Assembly: GCA_900079765.1 (NCBI GenBank) | Contig: LT599017.1 | Coordinates: 806,001-870,000, forward strand | Direction of reading: 5' to 3' | Length of the DNA stretch: 64,000 bases | DNA from: an uncultured Eubacteriales bacterium | GTDB taxonomy: Bacteria; Bacillota; Clostridia; Oscillospirales; Oscillospiraceae | Shown here: positions 28,344-36,361 of the stretch, piece after piece | Position numbering within the stretch: the first letter of the stretch is position 1 | Layout: every line of letters begins with the position of its first letter | Program-made: the position numbers and the translations under genes | Notes under the pieces: generated by a model | Database searches by the model: none | What the model was told of the DNA's origin: nothing | Seen by the model: the letters and a program-made list of their open reading frames with translations, nothing else

Positions 28344-28673
28344 TTGCGTATTTTGATTGAGATGATCGTTGCTTTTCTGGCCACCGGGGGACTGCTGTGC
28401 CTGTGCTGGGTCCTCTTCGGGCGGCTGCTGGCCCCTGTGGCGGGGGATAGTGTCTGCGCCGTGGTGCGTTCCTCCGGGGCGGGGGAGCGGCTGGAACACG
28501 ATGTGTCCGGGCTCCTATGGCTCCGGGCTGGGGGTCTTTGTAAGTCCGCCATCGTCATCATGGACGAGGGGCTGGACGACGAGGGGCTTGCCATTGCCGC
28601 GGCCCTAATGAAACGGGAGGCGGACATCCGCCTCTGCAAACCGGAGGAGCTCGAGCGCTGCGTCAGAGGGTGA
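28344..28673 (+). CDS. small membrane-anchored protein, unknown
   Basis: 109 aa from TTG at 28344, behind GGAGGTGA; a GTG nine bases earlier overlaps that site. One N-terminal TM helix (about 5-27, IVAFLATGGLLCLCWVLFG) is followed by a soluble domain (CAVVRSSGAGERLEHDVSGLLWL, then VIMDEGLDDEGLAIAAALM). No recognised family. It precedes recD2, separated by a small inverted-repeat element. Confidence 0.65.
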   Translation: MRILIEMIVAFLATGGLLCLCWVLFGRLLAPVAGDSVCAVVRSSGAGERLEHDVSGLLWLRAGGLCKSAIVIMDEGLDDEGLAIAAALMKREADIRLCKPEELERCVRG

Positions 28674-28678
28674 GCCGC

Positions 28679-28750
28679 AGGGTGTATCTGACAATTGGCA
28701 GGATGCCGAATGGCGCAAGTCATCGTTTTGACAATTTTCAGATACACCCT
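28679..28750. repeat. 72-bp inverted-repeat element (MITE-like)
   Basis: Terminal arms of 21 bp, 19 matching: the left starts AGGGTGTATCTGA and the right ends TCAGATACACCCT, enclosing 30 bp. It fills the gap between the small membrane gene and recD2. The layout fits a small non-autonomous element or a dispersed palindromic repeat; no clear target duplication flanks it. Confidence 0.6.
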
Positions 28751-28779
28751 CGGGAAAGAGAGAAGGGGGCGGGCGCCGC

Positions 28780-30996
28780 TTGGAAGAGGAAAAGGAGCTC
28801 CAGTACATAGAGGGCACCGTGGAGGCCGTCATCTACCAGAATGAGGAGAACGGCTACACGGTGCTCAAGCTGTCTGCCGGGGAGCAGGGGGGCATTACCG
28901 TGGTGGGGTGTATGCCCGGCGCAGCCCCCGGCGAGGGCCTCACCGTGGCGGGGGGATGGATGCGCCATGCCTCATACGGGGAACAATTCAAAGCGGAACA
29001 CATAGAACGCCGTCTGCCCGCTGGGGAGAAGGCGGTCTTTGACTATCTGGCCTCCGGCGCGGTGCGGGGCATCGGGGCCTCCACGGCCAAGAAACTGGTG
29101 GAGGAATTCGGGGCCGAGACGCTCACAATTCTGGAGGAGGAGCCGGAGCGGCTGACCAAGATTCAGGGCATTACCCGCAAGCGGGCTCTCGCCATCGGCG
29201 AGGAGTTCCGTCAGCGGATGGGCATGCGCCGACTGCTGGAGTTCTTGGGGGAGCAGGGCCTGCCCCTCCAGCTCGCCATGCCCCTCTACCGCCGCTATGG
29301 GAACGACTGCCTGGAGGCCCTGCGGGACAACCCCTACCTGCTGGTGGACGAGGAGCTGGGTGTGCCTTTCTCCCGGGCCGACGATATGGCCATTGCCCTC
29401 GGCATGGAGGGGGACGCCCCCCAGCGCATCGAGGCCGGGCTCCTCTTCGAGCTGAGCCACAACCTGAATAACGGCCACTCCTTTCTTCCCAGGGGCAAGC
29501 TCCTGGGGGCCTCGGCCCAGCTCCTCAACCTGGAGGAGGCAGAGGGTCTGGAGGAGGGGCTGGAGGTCCTGGTGGAGCAGGGCCTCGTGGTGCAGGAGAC
29601 CACGGCTGGGGAGGAGGCAATCTACCTCTTCGACCTCTATGAGGCTGAGTGCTACACTGCCCAGCGCCTACACGATATGAGCGCGGCGGAGCTCTGCCCG
29701 CCCCAGGACATGGAGCGGATTCTAAAGGGCATCGAGGCCGAGCAGGGCATCACCTATGCCCCCCAGCAGAAGGAGGCGGTGGAGCTGGCGGCCCGGGCCC
29801 AGGTCATGCTTCTCACCGGCGGGCCGGGCACGGGTAAGACCACCTCCCTTCGGGGCGTGCTGGCCCTTTTCGACGCGATGGGACTGGAGACTGCCCTGGC
29901 CGCTCCCACAGGCCGGGCTGCCAAGCGCCTGGGGGAGCTGTGCGGGGTGGAGGCCTTCACCATCCACCGCCTGCTGGAAACTCAGTTTGATAATTCTACC
30001 GGGAGACTGATCTTCGCCCACGATGAGGACGCCCCCCTCAAGGCCGACGCCGTCATTGTGGACGAGACCTCCATGGTGGATGTGACCCTCATGCGGGCAC
30101 TCCTGGCCGCCCTGCGGGAGGACTGCCGGCTTATTCTGGTGGGAGACCCGGACCAGCTCCCCTCCGTGGGGCCGGGGAATCTGCTCTCCGACCTGATCCG
30201 CAGCGGGCGCATCCCAATGGTGCGCCTTACCGAGATTTTTCGTCAGGCCGCCGAGAGCGCCATTGTCATGAACGCCCATGGCGTCAACCGGGGGGAGCTG
30301 CCCGACCTGCGCAACAACAAGTCCGACTTCTTTTTCCTCCGCAGGAAGGAGCCCCAGCGGGCCGCAGAGACCATCGTAGAGCTGGTGCGGGACCGCCTCC
30401 CCAAGAACATGGGTATCCCCACGGAGCAGATTCAGGTCCTGTCGCCCACTCGCCGCCACACCACCGGGACGGCCTCCCTCAACCGGGAGATCCAGGAAGC
30501 GGTAAATCCCGCCGCCGAGGGCAGGGGGGAGCGGCGCTTCGGTGACCAGGTCTTCCGTGAGGGGGACCGGGTCATGCAGGTACGCAATAATTATGATGTG
30601 ATGTGGCGGGATAAGGGCGGCACCGGCTCCGGTATGGGTATCTTCAATGGAGACATCGGCCGGGTGGAGCAGGTGGACAGCCGGGAGGGGACGGTCAGCG
30701 TGGACTTCGACGGCCGCATGGTGGAGTACACCCCGGACATGCTGGGGGAGCTGGAGAGCGCCTACGCCGTCACCGTTCACAAGGCTCAGGGCAGCGAGTA
30801 CCGGGCGGTAATTTTGGCCGTCTGTGACGGAGCTCCCATGCTCCTGGCCCGGGGCGTGCTCTATACCGCCATCACCCGTGCCCGTGAGCTTTTCATCATC
30901 GTGGGGGACGACGAAAAGGTGGCCCAGATGGTGGCGAACAACCGCCAGCAGAGGCGCTACTCCGGCCTGCGGGCAAGGTTGGTGGAGATGGAATGA
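28780..30996 (+). CDS. recD2: RecD2-type 5'-3' DNA helicase
   Basis: 738-aa SF1B helicase of the stand-alone RecD2 class (no recB/recC nearby). Long N-terminal region with OB-like part and helix-hairpin-helix (AVRGIGASTAKKLVEEFG and KIQGITRKRALAIG), Walker A LTGGPGTGKTTS (about 345), DETSMVD, GDPDQLPSVGPG, a RecD2 SH3-like insert, and motif VTVHKAQGSEY near the C-terminus. Start is TTG at 28780 with AAGGGGG about 10 nt upstream. RecD2 limits replication-repair defects in Firmicutes (family knowledge). Confidence 0.92.
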   Translation: MEEEKELQYIEGTVEAVIYQNEENGYTVLKLSAGEQGGITVVGCMPGAAPGEGLTVAGGWMRHASYGEQFKAEHIERRLPAGEKAVFDYLASGAVRGIGASTAKKLVEEFGAETLTILEEEPERLTKIQGITRKRALAIGEEFRQRMGMRRLLEFLGEQGLPLQLAMPLYRRYGNDCLEALRDNPYLLVDEELGVPFSRADDMAIALGMEGDAPQRIEAGLLFELSHNLNNGHSFLPRGKLLGASAQLLNLEEAEGLEEGLEVLVEQGLVVQETTAGEEAIYLFDLYEAECYTAQRLHDMSAAELCPPQDMERILKGIEAEQGITYAPQQKEAVELAARAQVMLLTGGPGTGKTTSLRGVLALFDAMGLETALAAPTGRAAKRLGELCGVEAFTIHRLLETQFDNSTGRLIFAHDEDAPLKADAVIVDETSMVDVTLMRALLAALREDCRLILVGDPDQLPSVGPGNLLSDLIRSGRIPMVRLTEIFRQAAESAIVMNAHGVNRGELPDLRNNKSDFFFLRRKEPQRAAETIVELVRDRLPKNMGIPTEQIQVLSPTRRHTTGTASLNREIQEAVNPAAEGRGERRFGDQVFREGDRVMQVRNNYDVMWRDKGGTGSGMGIFNGDIGRVEQVDSREGTVSVDFDGRMVEYTPDMLGELESAYAVTVHKAQGSEYRAVILAVCDGAPMLLARGVLYTAITRARELFIIVGDDEKVAQMVANNRQQRRYSGLRARLVEME

Positions 30997-31117
30997 GGCC
31001 CGCCGCTCCGGATGGCCATTTCCTCAATTTTTAAGCCGTAACAATACACTAAGAAAGAAATAAAAGTTATTGCACCACGGTAAGCTTTGCTTACCTTGGA
31101 AAAGGGAGGGGGAGCAT
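30997..31117 (+). promoter_or_regulatory. leader of RHH-comF pair with small palindrome
   Basis: A perfect 17-nt hairpin GGTAAGC-TTT-GCTTACC (31079-31095) lies 15 bp before the AGGGAGGGGGAG ribosome binding site. It may be an operator for the adjacent RHH protein. No convincing promoter was recognised. Confidence 0.35.
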
Positions 31118-31294
31118 ATGAACGACCGCACCCACCTAAGCATCCGTATGGATGCCGAGCTCCACGACAAGTTTCAGTACGTTGCCGAATATGAAGGCCG
31201 CTCCATGAGCAAGCAGGTGCTGCAGTTGATCCTTGGCTGCGTCCGCGACTTCGAAAAGGAGCATGGTCCCATCCGGGACGAGGACCTGAAATGA
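31118..31294 (+). CDS. small Arc-like ribbon-helix-helix protein
   Basis: 58 aa. The strand THLSIRMDAELHDKFQYVAE and following helices (GRSMSKQVLQLILGCVRDFE) fit an Arc/MetJ-type RHH DNA-binding fold. ATG at 31118 is behind GGGAGGGGGAG. Its TGA overlaps the comF ATG (ATGA). It may autoregulate through the palindrome at 31079-31095; no toxin partner is adjacent. Confidence 0.75.
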   Translation: MNDRTHLSIRMDAELHDKFQYVAEYEGRSMSKQVLQLILGCVRDFEKEHGPIRDEDLK

Positions 31295-31956
31295 GCACAC
31301 CGCTGTCGGCTTTTCTTGACCTCCTCTTTCCGCCCAAGTGCGCCTTCTGCGGAAGGCTCCTCAAGCGGGGGGAACGAGGACTCTGTGCCAAGTGCCAGGC
31401 CTCCCTGCCCTGGCTCACCGGCCCTGCCGCCGAGCAAAAAGGGGAGTTCTATAGGGTCTGCGTCTCCCCGCTGCGCTACCAGGGGGAGGTGCGCGCGTCC
31501 ATCCACCGCTATAAATTCAAGGGGGGACAGGGCTACGCCGGTCTGTACGGCGCTTTGGTGGCCCAGTGCGTGAAGGACCATTTGGCGGGGGAGTACGACC
31601 TCATCACCTGGGTGCCCCTCTCGGACAAGCGTAGGCGGGAGCGTGGGTACGACCAGGCTTTTCTCCTGGCCCAGGCCGCCGCGCTGGAGCTGGACACCGC
31701 GGCGGTAGAGCTGCTGCGCAAATGCCGCCATACCGACGCTCAGTCCGGCGTGAAGGGGGAAGCCGAGCGCCGGGCCAATATCCTGGGCGCGTATGAGGTA
31801 GTGGACGGGGAGCTTGCCGAGGGCAAGCGCGTCCTCCTTATCGACGACGTGGTCACCACCGGCTCGACCCTCTCCGAGTGCGCCCGCGCGCTGCGCACCG
31901 CCGGTGCAAAGGAAGTGGTCTGCGCGACCCTGGCCCAGGCGAAACACGAGCGATAG
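31291..31956 (+). CDS. comF: ComF-family phosphoribosyltransferase-like protein
   Basis: 221 aa. N-terminal zinc-finger-like CxxC pairs (CAFCGRLL...CAKC) then a PRTase-like domain with the PRPP loop VLLIDDVVTTGSTLSECA (about 181-198). ComF proteins aid DNA uptake in competent bacteria, but homologues occur in non-competent ones. ATGA overlap with the RHH gene shows co-expression. A hairpin element related to the one after uvrA follows its stop directly. Confidence 0.9.
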   Translation: MSTPLSAFLDLLFPPKCAFCGRLLKRGERGLCAKCQASLPWLTGPAAEQKGEFYRVCVSPLRYQGEVRASIHRYKFKGGQGYAGLYGALVAQCVKDHLAGEYDLITWVPLSDKRRRERGYDQAFLLAQAAALELDTAAVELLRKCRHTDAQSGVKGEAERRANILGAYEVVDGELAEGKRVLLIDDVVTTGSTLSECARALRTAGAKEVVCATLAQAKHER

Positions 31957-32084
31957 CGGACTCGGTACATACCGCGCCAAGCGTTTTGCCTTTGACATGA
32001 CCGTGAAATCGCCTGAATCCATTTCGGGCGATTTGAGTAAAAGCTGGTGCTCCGCAAAAGCGCGCTTTTGCGGAGCGTACCTGG
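31957..32084 (+). repeat. hairpin element after comF, relative of the uvrA one
   Basis: Shares CCAAGCGTTTTG, hairpin 1 (32006-32034; AAATCGCC/GGCGATTT, apical GAA-TCCAT-TTC) and GATTTGAGTAAAA with the uvrA spacer. Hairpin 2 (32049-32076) is a perfect 28-nt palindrome built on GCTCCGCAAAAGCG, with a different sequence. No echo of the comF tail is recognisable to its right. Confidence 0.65.
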
Positions 32085-32120
32085 GAAATAATTAAAACCA
32101 AATAAAGTTTGCGAAAAAAG

Positions 32121-32149
32121 TTGAAATGGACCTGGCTTGACGCTATAAT
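32121..32149 (+). promoter_or_regulatory. mreB promoter
   Basis: TTGAAA, 17-bp spacer, TATAAT, about 78 bp before the ATG. Confidence 0.65.
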
Positions 32150-32226
32150 ATAGGAGATTAAGCCCCGGATTTCCCGGTTACACTTAAAACATGATGAAAT
32201 GCCTGACGGCATGTAGAGGTGCGCGT

Positions 32227-33249
32227 ATGTTTTCTAAAGATATCGGAATCGACCTGGGCACGGCCTCCATCCTGGTCTACGTAAAGGGCAAGGGCGTCGT
32301 GCTGCGGGAGCCCAGCGTGGTAGCCATGGACAAGGATACCGGCAAGCTTCTGAAGGTGGGTGCGGAGGCCCAGCAGATGCTGGGGCGTACCCCCGGCAAC
32401 ATCGTGGCGATCCGCCCCCTTCGGGAGGGCGTCATCTCCGACTTTGACATGACCGAGCGGATGCTCAAGGAGTTTATCCGCAAGGCGGCCTCCTTCCGCT
32501 TCTTCAAGCCCCGGGTGGTTATCTGCGTGCCCTCCGGCATTACCGAGGTAGAGGAGCGCGCTGTGGTGGACGCGGGCATCCAGGCCGGCGCCCGCCGGGT
32601 CTTCCTCATTGAGGAGCCGGTGGCCGCCGCCATCGGCGCGGGTATCGACATCACCAAGCCTGACGGGCACATGATTGTGGACATTGGCGGTGGTACCAGC
32701 GATGTGGCTGTTATCTCCCTGGGCGGCATTGTGGAGTCCGTCTCCATCAAGATCGCCGGCGACCAGTTCGACGAGGCCATCGTCAAGTATATCCGCCGCA
32801 AGCATAACGTGCTCATTGGCGACCGTACCGCCGAGGAGATCAAGATATCCATCGGATGCGTATTCCCCCGCCCGGAGGAGACCAGCTACGAGGTCAAGGG
32901 CCGCTGCCTGATGACCGGCCTACCCCGCACCTTCACCGTCACCTCCTCCGAGATGATCGAGGCGTTTGAAGAGGTCTCCGCCCGCATCCTGGAGGCCATA
33001 CACAGCGTCCTGGAGCGCACCCCCCCCGAGCTGGTGGCCGATATCTCCACCAACGGCATCGTTATGACCGGCGGCGGCAGCCTTGTGTGGGGCTTTGACA
33101 AGCTTATTGAGTCCCACACCGGCATCGAGACCCACGTGGCAGACGACGCCATTTCCTGCGTGGCCTATGGCACCGGTAAGACCCTGGACAGCGTGAGCGA
33201 CATGCAGGACGGTACCATGAACCTCTCCCGCAAGAAACAGATGACCTGA
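32227..33249 (+). CDS. mreB: MreB/Mbl-family rod-shape actin homologue
   Basis: 340 aa. Actin-like ATPase that guides side-wall synthesis at the membrane. Phosphate 1 motif DLGTASILVY, phosphate 2 IVDIGGGTSDVAVIS, adenosine motif IVMTGGGSLVWGFD. ATG at 32227 follows GAGGTG; the frame extends 12 codons upstream without support. No mreC/mreD follows, so it is more like a stand-alone Mbl paralogue; which paralogue cannot be settled from this window. Confidence 0.93.
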   Translation: MFSKDIGIDLGTASILVYVKGKGVVLREPSVVAMDKDTGKLLKVGAEAQQMLGRTPGNIVAIRPLREGVISDFDMTERMLKEFIRKAASFRFFKPRVVICVPSGITEVEERAVVDAGIQAGARRVFLIEEPVAAAIGAGIDITKPDGHMIVDIGGGTSDVAVISLGGIVESVSIKIAGDQFDEAIVKYIRRKHNVLIGDRTAEEIKISIGCVFPRPEETSYEVKGRCLMTGLPRTFTVTSSEMIEAFEEVSARILEAIHSVLERTPPELVADISTNGIVMTGGGSLVWGFDKLIESHTGIETHVADDAISCVAYGTGKTLDSVSDMQDGTMNLSRKKQMT

Positions 33250-33260
33250 GACAAGGGTAT

Positions 33261-33300
33261 AAAAAAGCCCCCGGTATGCAACGCATACCGGGGGCTTTTT
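33261..33300. terminator. bidirectional terminator, mreB / aldo-keto reductase
   Basis: GCCCCCGGTATGC/GCATACCGGGGGC, 13-bp stem with AAC loop, flanked by A6 and T5. Confidence 0.9.
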
Positions 33301-33313
33301 GCAGGCGTGGAGA

Positions 33314-34219
33314 TTAGGGCAGGGTCTTCCCGGCGGCGAGGTAGAGAGAGTACCAGTCCTGGCGTTCCAGAGTAATGGAGCAGGCCTCGACCAGGGCGGG
33401 CAGCCGTTCGGGGTTGGTAGAGCCCACGATGGGCTGGATACCCGCCGGGTGACGCAGGAGCCAGGCCAGAGCCACAGCCGTGGGGGAGACGCCGTAGGCC
33501 GCGCTCACCCGTTTCAGCTCCGCGTTGAGGGCGGGAAACTCAGGAGAGCCAAGGAAGGTGCCCGAGAAAAAGCCGTATTGAAGGGGGGACCAGGCCTGAA
33601 CCGTGACGGAGCGCAGGCGGCACCAGTCCAGCACGCCGCCGTCCCTGGGGATGGCTCCGTCCTCCAGGGTGTTGACCCGCAGGCCGAAATCCACCATGGG
33701 GCAGTTGGCAAGGCTCAGCTGCATCTGGTCCACCATCAGGGGGAAGGGGAGGGCGGCGCCCAGCAGCTCCATCTGGCTGGGGGACATGTTGCTCACGCCG
33801 AAGTGACGGACCTTCCCGGCGGCGTGGAGCGTATCAAACGCGCCGGCGATCTCCTCCGGCGCCATCAGCGCGTCGGGTCGGTGGAGGAGGAGCAGATCCA
33901 GATAGTCGGTGCCCAGCCGCTCCAGGCTGCCGTCCACCGAGGCAAGAATGTGCTCCTTGGAAAGGTCGTAAAAGCCTTTACGGATGCCGCATTTGCTCTG
34001 GAGTACGTAGCTCTCCCGGGGCACGCCCTTCATGGCCTTGCCGAAGATGCTCTCCGCCGTGCCGCCGCCGTAGATGTCGGCGTGGTCAAAGAAGTTGAAA
34101 CCACTTTCCATGGCGGCACGGAGAAAGGCGCCGGGGGCTTTGCAGGTGGGCAGGCGCATCATGCCCAGACCGATGGCGCACACCTCGCTGCCCGTGGTGC
34201 CCAAGGAAATCGTTTTCAT
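33314..34219 (-). CDS. aldo/keto reductase
   Basis: 301 aa. TIM-barrel NAD(P)H oxidoreductase. Catalytic tetrad Asp/Tyr in FFDHADIYGGGTAE (about 41-54), Lys in QSKCGIRKG, His in LLLHRPD; cofactor-binding tail VGSTNPERLPALVE. It resembles the YdhF/AKR11-like group. ATG behind GGAGG. Substrate not predictable; it converges on mreB through a shared terminator. Confidence 0.9.
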   Translation of the reverse strand: MKTISLGTTGSEVCAIGLGMMRLPTCKAPGAFLRAAMESGFNFFDHADIYGGGTAESIFGKAMKGVPRESYVLQSKCGIRKGFYDLSKEHILASVDGSLERLGTDYLDLLLLHRPDALMAPEEIAGAFDTLHAAGKVRHFGVSNMSPSQMELLGAALPFPLMVDQMQLSLANCPMVDFGLRVNTLEDGAIPRDGGVLDWCRLRSVTVQAWSPLQYGFFSGTFLGSPEFPALNAELKRVSAAYGVSPTAVALAWLLRHPAGIQPIVGSTNPERLPALVEACSITLERQDWYSLYLAAGKTLP

Positions 34220-34291
34220 GAGGGGGGCCTCCTTTTTTATTTCGTAAGCTCATCATAGCAGACGAAAGCCCGCCGCGCAATGCCCCTCGCC

Positions 34292-34334
34292 AAAAATACC
34301 ATGAGAGCGCGTTTTCGACGCGCTCTCATGGTAT
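34292..34334 (-). terminator. terminator of sugar transporter operon
   Basis: 16-bp perfect stem (ATACCATGAGAGCGCG) with TTTTCGA loop; on the minus strand TTTTT follows it. It lies 14 bp after the second permease. Confidence 0.85.
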
Positions 34335-34347
34335 AAGGGAGGAGATT

Positions 34348-35211
34348 TCAGCCCTTGACGCTGCCCAAGGCAACGCCGCGGACGATAAATTTGGAGAGGC
34401 AGAGGTAGACGATGATAACGGGCAGGATGGCAATTGCGATCAGCATGTACACCTGGCCCATGTCGAATTTGAGGAAGTCCGCGCTGCGCAGCTGGGCGAT
34501 GAGGATGGGCAGGGTCTTCTTGTCGGCACTATCCAGCAGCAGGGCGGGTAGGAAGTAGTTGTTCCAGGAGGAGACGAAGGAGAAGATGGCCTGTACCGCC
34601 AGCGCGGGTTTCATGATGGGAAGGATGATAGTGTGGAAGGTGTGTATCTCGCTGGAGCCGTCGATCCGCGCCGCCTCCACGATCTCCATGGGCAGGGAGG
34701 CCTGCATGTACTGCTTCATGAAGAAGAAGACCACCGGGGAAGCGATGCTGGGCAGGAAGAGGGGTATTAAGGAGTTTTTCAGCCCCAGCGAGGTCATGAG
34801 CTGCACAAAGCCCAGCGCAGAGACCTGGGTGGGCATGGTCATAATGAGCAGGATGAACGCGAACGCCGCCTTTTTGAACCGGAAGTTATAGGCGTGAAGG
34901 GCATAGGCTGTCAGGGCCGAAAAGTAGACGCTGAGGGCCGCCGACAGGGAGGAGACCAGGAGACTATTCTTGATGCCGGAGAGCACCGGGATATTGCCGT
35001 TGTTCAGCGTGTTTTTAAGGTTATAGAAAATGGACTTTCCGGGCAGCAATGATAAGCCTTTTTGAATTTCAAAGTTATTGCGTGTGGAGTTGATGACGAG
35101 AATATAGAAGAAAAATAGGCACAGGAAACATAGAAGGATCAGCACCGCATAGCTGATGATCCGGCGGACGGTCAGCGCGCCGCGGGGATGGCCTTTCCGG
35201 GACTCTTTCAT
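34348..35211 (-). CDS. CUT1 sugar ABC permease, MalG/AraQ type
   Basis: 287 aa, six TM helices, with the EAA-type cytoplasmic loop EIVEAARIDGSSEIHTF (about 178-194) that docks the ATPase. Second permease of the operon, overlapping the first by 4 bp. No ATPase gene is present, so it probably uses a shared MsmX-type ATPase, as known for many Firmicute CUT1 importers. Together with GH94/GH1 genes it suggests import of cello-oligosaccharides or beta-glucosides. Confidence 0.92.
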   Translation of the reverse strand: MKESRKGHPRGALTVRRIISYAVLILLCFLCLFFFYILVINSTRNNFEIQKGLSLLPGKSIFYNLKNTLNNGNIPVLSGIKNSLLVSSLSAALSVYFSALTAYALHAYNFRFKKAAFAFILLIMTMPTQVSALGFVQLMTSLGLKNSLIPLFLPSIASPVVFFFMKQYMQASLPMEIVEAARIDGSSEIHTFHTIILPIMKPALAVQAIFSFVSSWNNYFLPALLLDSADKKTLPILIAQLRSADFLKFDMGQVYMLIAIAILPVIIVYLCLSKFIVRGVALGSVKG

Positions 35212-36149
35212 GTCCTCGCCCCCTTTTTCTGTTTTCCATCCTCATCCCGGGTGAGGGTAAAGAAGACGGCGATGCACAAAATTGCGCAGACAACGAAGAG
35301 GAAGACCGAGATCGCGCCCGCTGCACCCAGGTTCTTGGAGAAGAGATGCTTGTTGAGGTACATGATGATGGTGGTGGCGCTGTTGTCGGGTGAGCCGGCG
35401 GCATTGGTGAGGATTTGAGGCACGTCGAACATCTGCAGGCCGCCGATCATGGAGGTGATGAGCACGTAGAGCAAAATGGGCCGAATGAGGGGTAGTGTGA
35501 TGCGCCAGAACATTTGCCCCGGCGTGCAGCCGTCAATCTCCGCCGCCTCGAAGAGGGAGGTGTCGATGCCCATGACGGCCGCCATGAGAAGAATGGTCGT
35601 GTTGCCAAACCACATGAGGAAGTTCATCAAGGCGATGAGCCCCCGTGTCCCGGCCACGCTGGCCAGAAAGCGAAACGGCTCAAATCCCATAGAAACCAGC
35701 GCGCTGTTCACCGGGCCGTTATCCGAGAAGAGGGCAAAGAACAGCATGGAGAACGCGGAGGCCATGATGAGGTTGGGCATATAGATCACGGTCTTGAAAA
35801 AACCCTGAGCCCGCAGCCGGAGCCGCAGGTCGGTGAACCACGCGGCCAGCAGGAGGGAGACGATGATCTGTGGCACAAAGCCCAGCAGCCACAGGATGAG
35901 CGTGTTCCCCACGTAGCGGAAGAGATCGGTGGAGAAGAGGGCCTTGTAGTTATCGAATCCCACAAAGTTGGGGCCTATGATCTTCAGGCCGCTGCGGTAG
36001 TACTCAAAGAAACTGTAGTACACGGTGGAGGCCAGGGGAATGAGCTGGAAGACCACGAAAGCGAGGAAGAAGGGCACAAGGAAGAGATAGCCCCACTTCG
36101 CGTAACTTACCGAATGTCCCTTGACCCTGTGATCGGGTAGTCTGGCCAC
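35208..36149 (-). CDS. CUT1 sugar ABC permease, MalF/UgpA type
   Basis: 313 aa, six TM helices, EAA loop SLFEAAEIDGCTPGQMFW. GTG start behind GGAGGG. Partner permease of the next gene, overlapping by ATGA-like junction. It lies 212 bp after the binding-protein gene, with a hairpin between them. Confidence 0.92.
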   Translation of the reverse strand: MARLPDHRVKGHSVSYAKWGYLFLVPFFLAFVVFQLIPLASTVYYSFFEYYRSGLKIIGPNFVGFDNYKALFSTDLFRYVGNTLILWLLGFVPQIIVSLLLAAWFTDLRLRLRAQGFFKTVIYMPNLIMASAFSMLFFALFSDNGPVNSALVSMGFEPFRFLASVAGTRGLIALMNFLMWFGNTTILLMAAVMGIDTSLFEAAEIDGCTPGQMFWRITLPLIRPILLYVLITSMIGGLQMFDVPQILTNAAGSPDNSATTIIMYLNKHLFSKNLGAAGAISVFLFVVCAILCIAVFFTLTRDEDGKQKKGART

Positions 36150-36287
36150 GGTCTTCCCTCCAATCTACTAGATGATATAATAGCCGCAAAGCGACTCTTA
36201 TCTTGATTTTGGCGCAGTCGGCTCCCGCCCTTTGGATGGAGCTGCCGATCATGCCATATTACGAAACGATTTGCGGGTTGAGATAGA

Positions 36288-36322
36288 GCTGACCGGGCGG
36301 GCGAATGCCCGCCCGGTCAGTC
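36288..36322 (-). other. strong hairpin between binding protein and permease genes
   Basis: GACCGGGCGGGC/GCCCGCCCGGTC, about 12-bp stem with a GAAT-type loop (read on either strand). No T-run follows on the minus strand, so it likely protects the 3' end of the binding-protein mRNA and lowers permease expression, as in other sugar ABC operons (inference). Confidence 0.55.
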
Positions 36323-36361
36323 TTATGTTACGGTTACGCGGTGTACGTACTTAAGTCTTGC

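Noticed and set aside
36288-36322. Full terminator splitting the sugar transporter operon
   Set aside because: No T-run on the minus strand and the permeases have no recognised promoter; partial termination remains possible.
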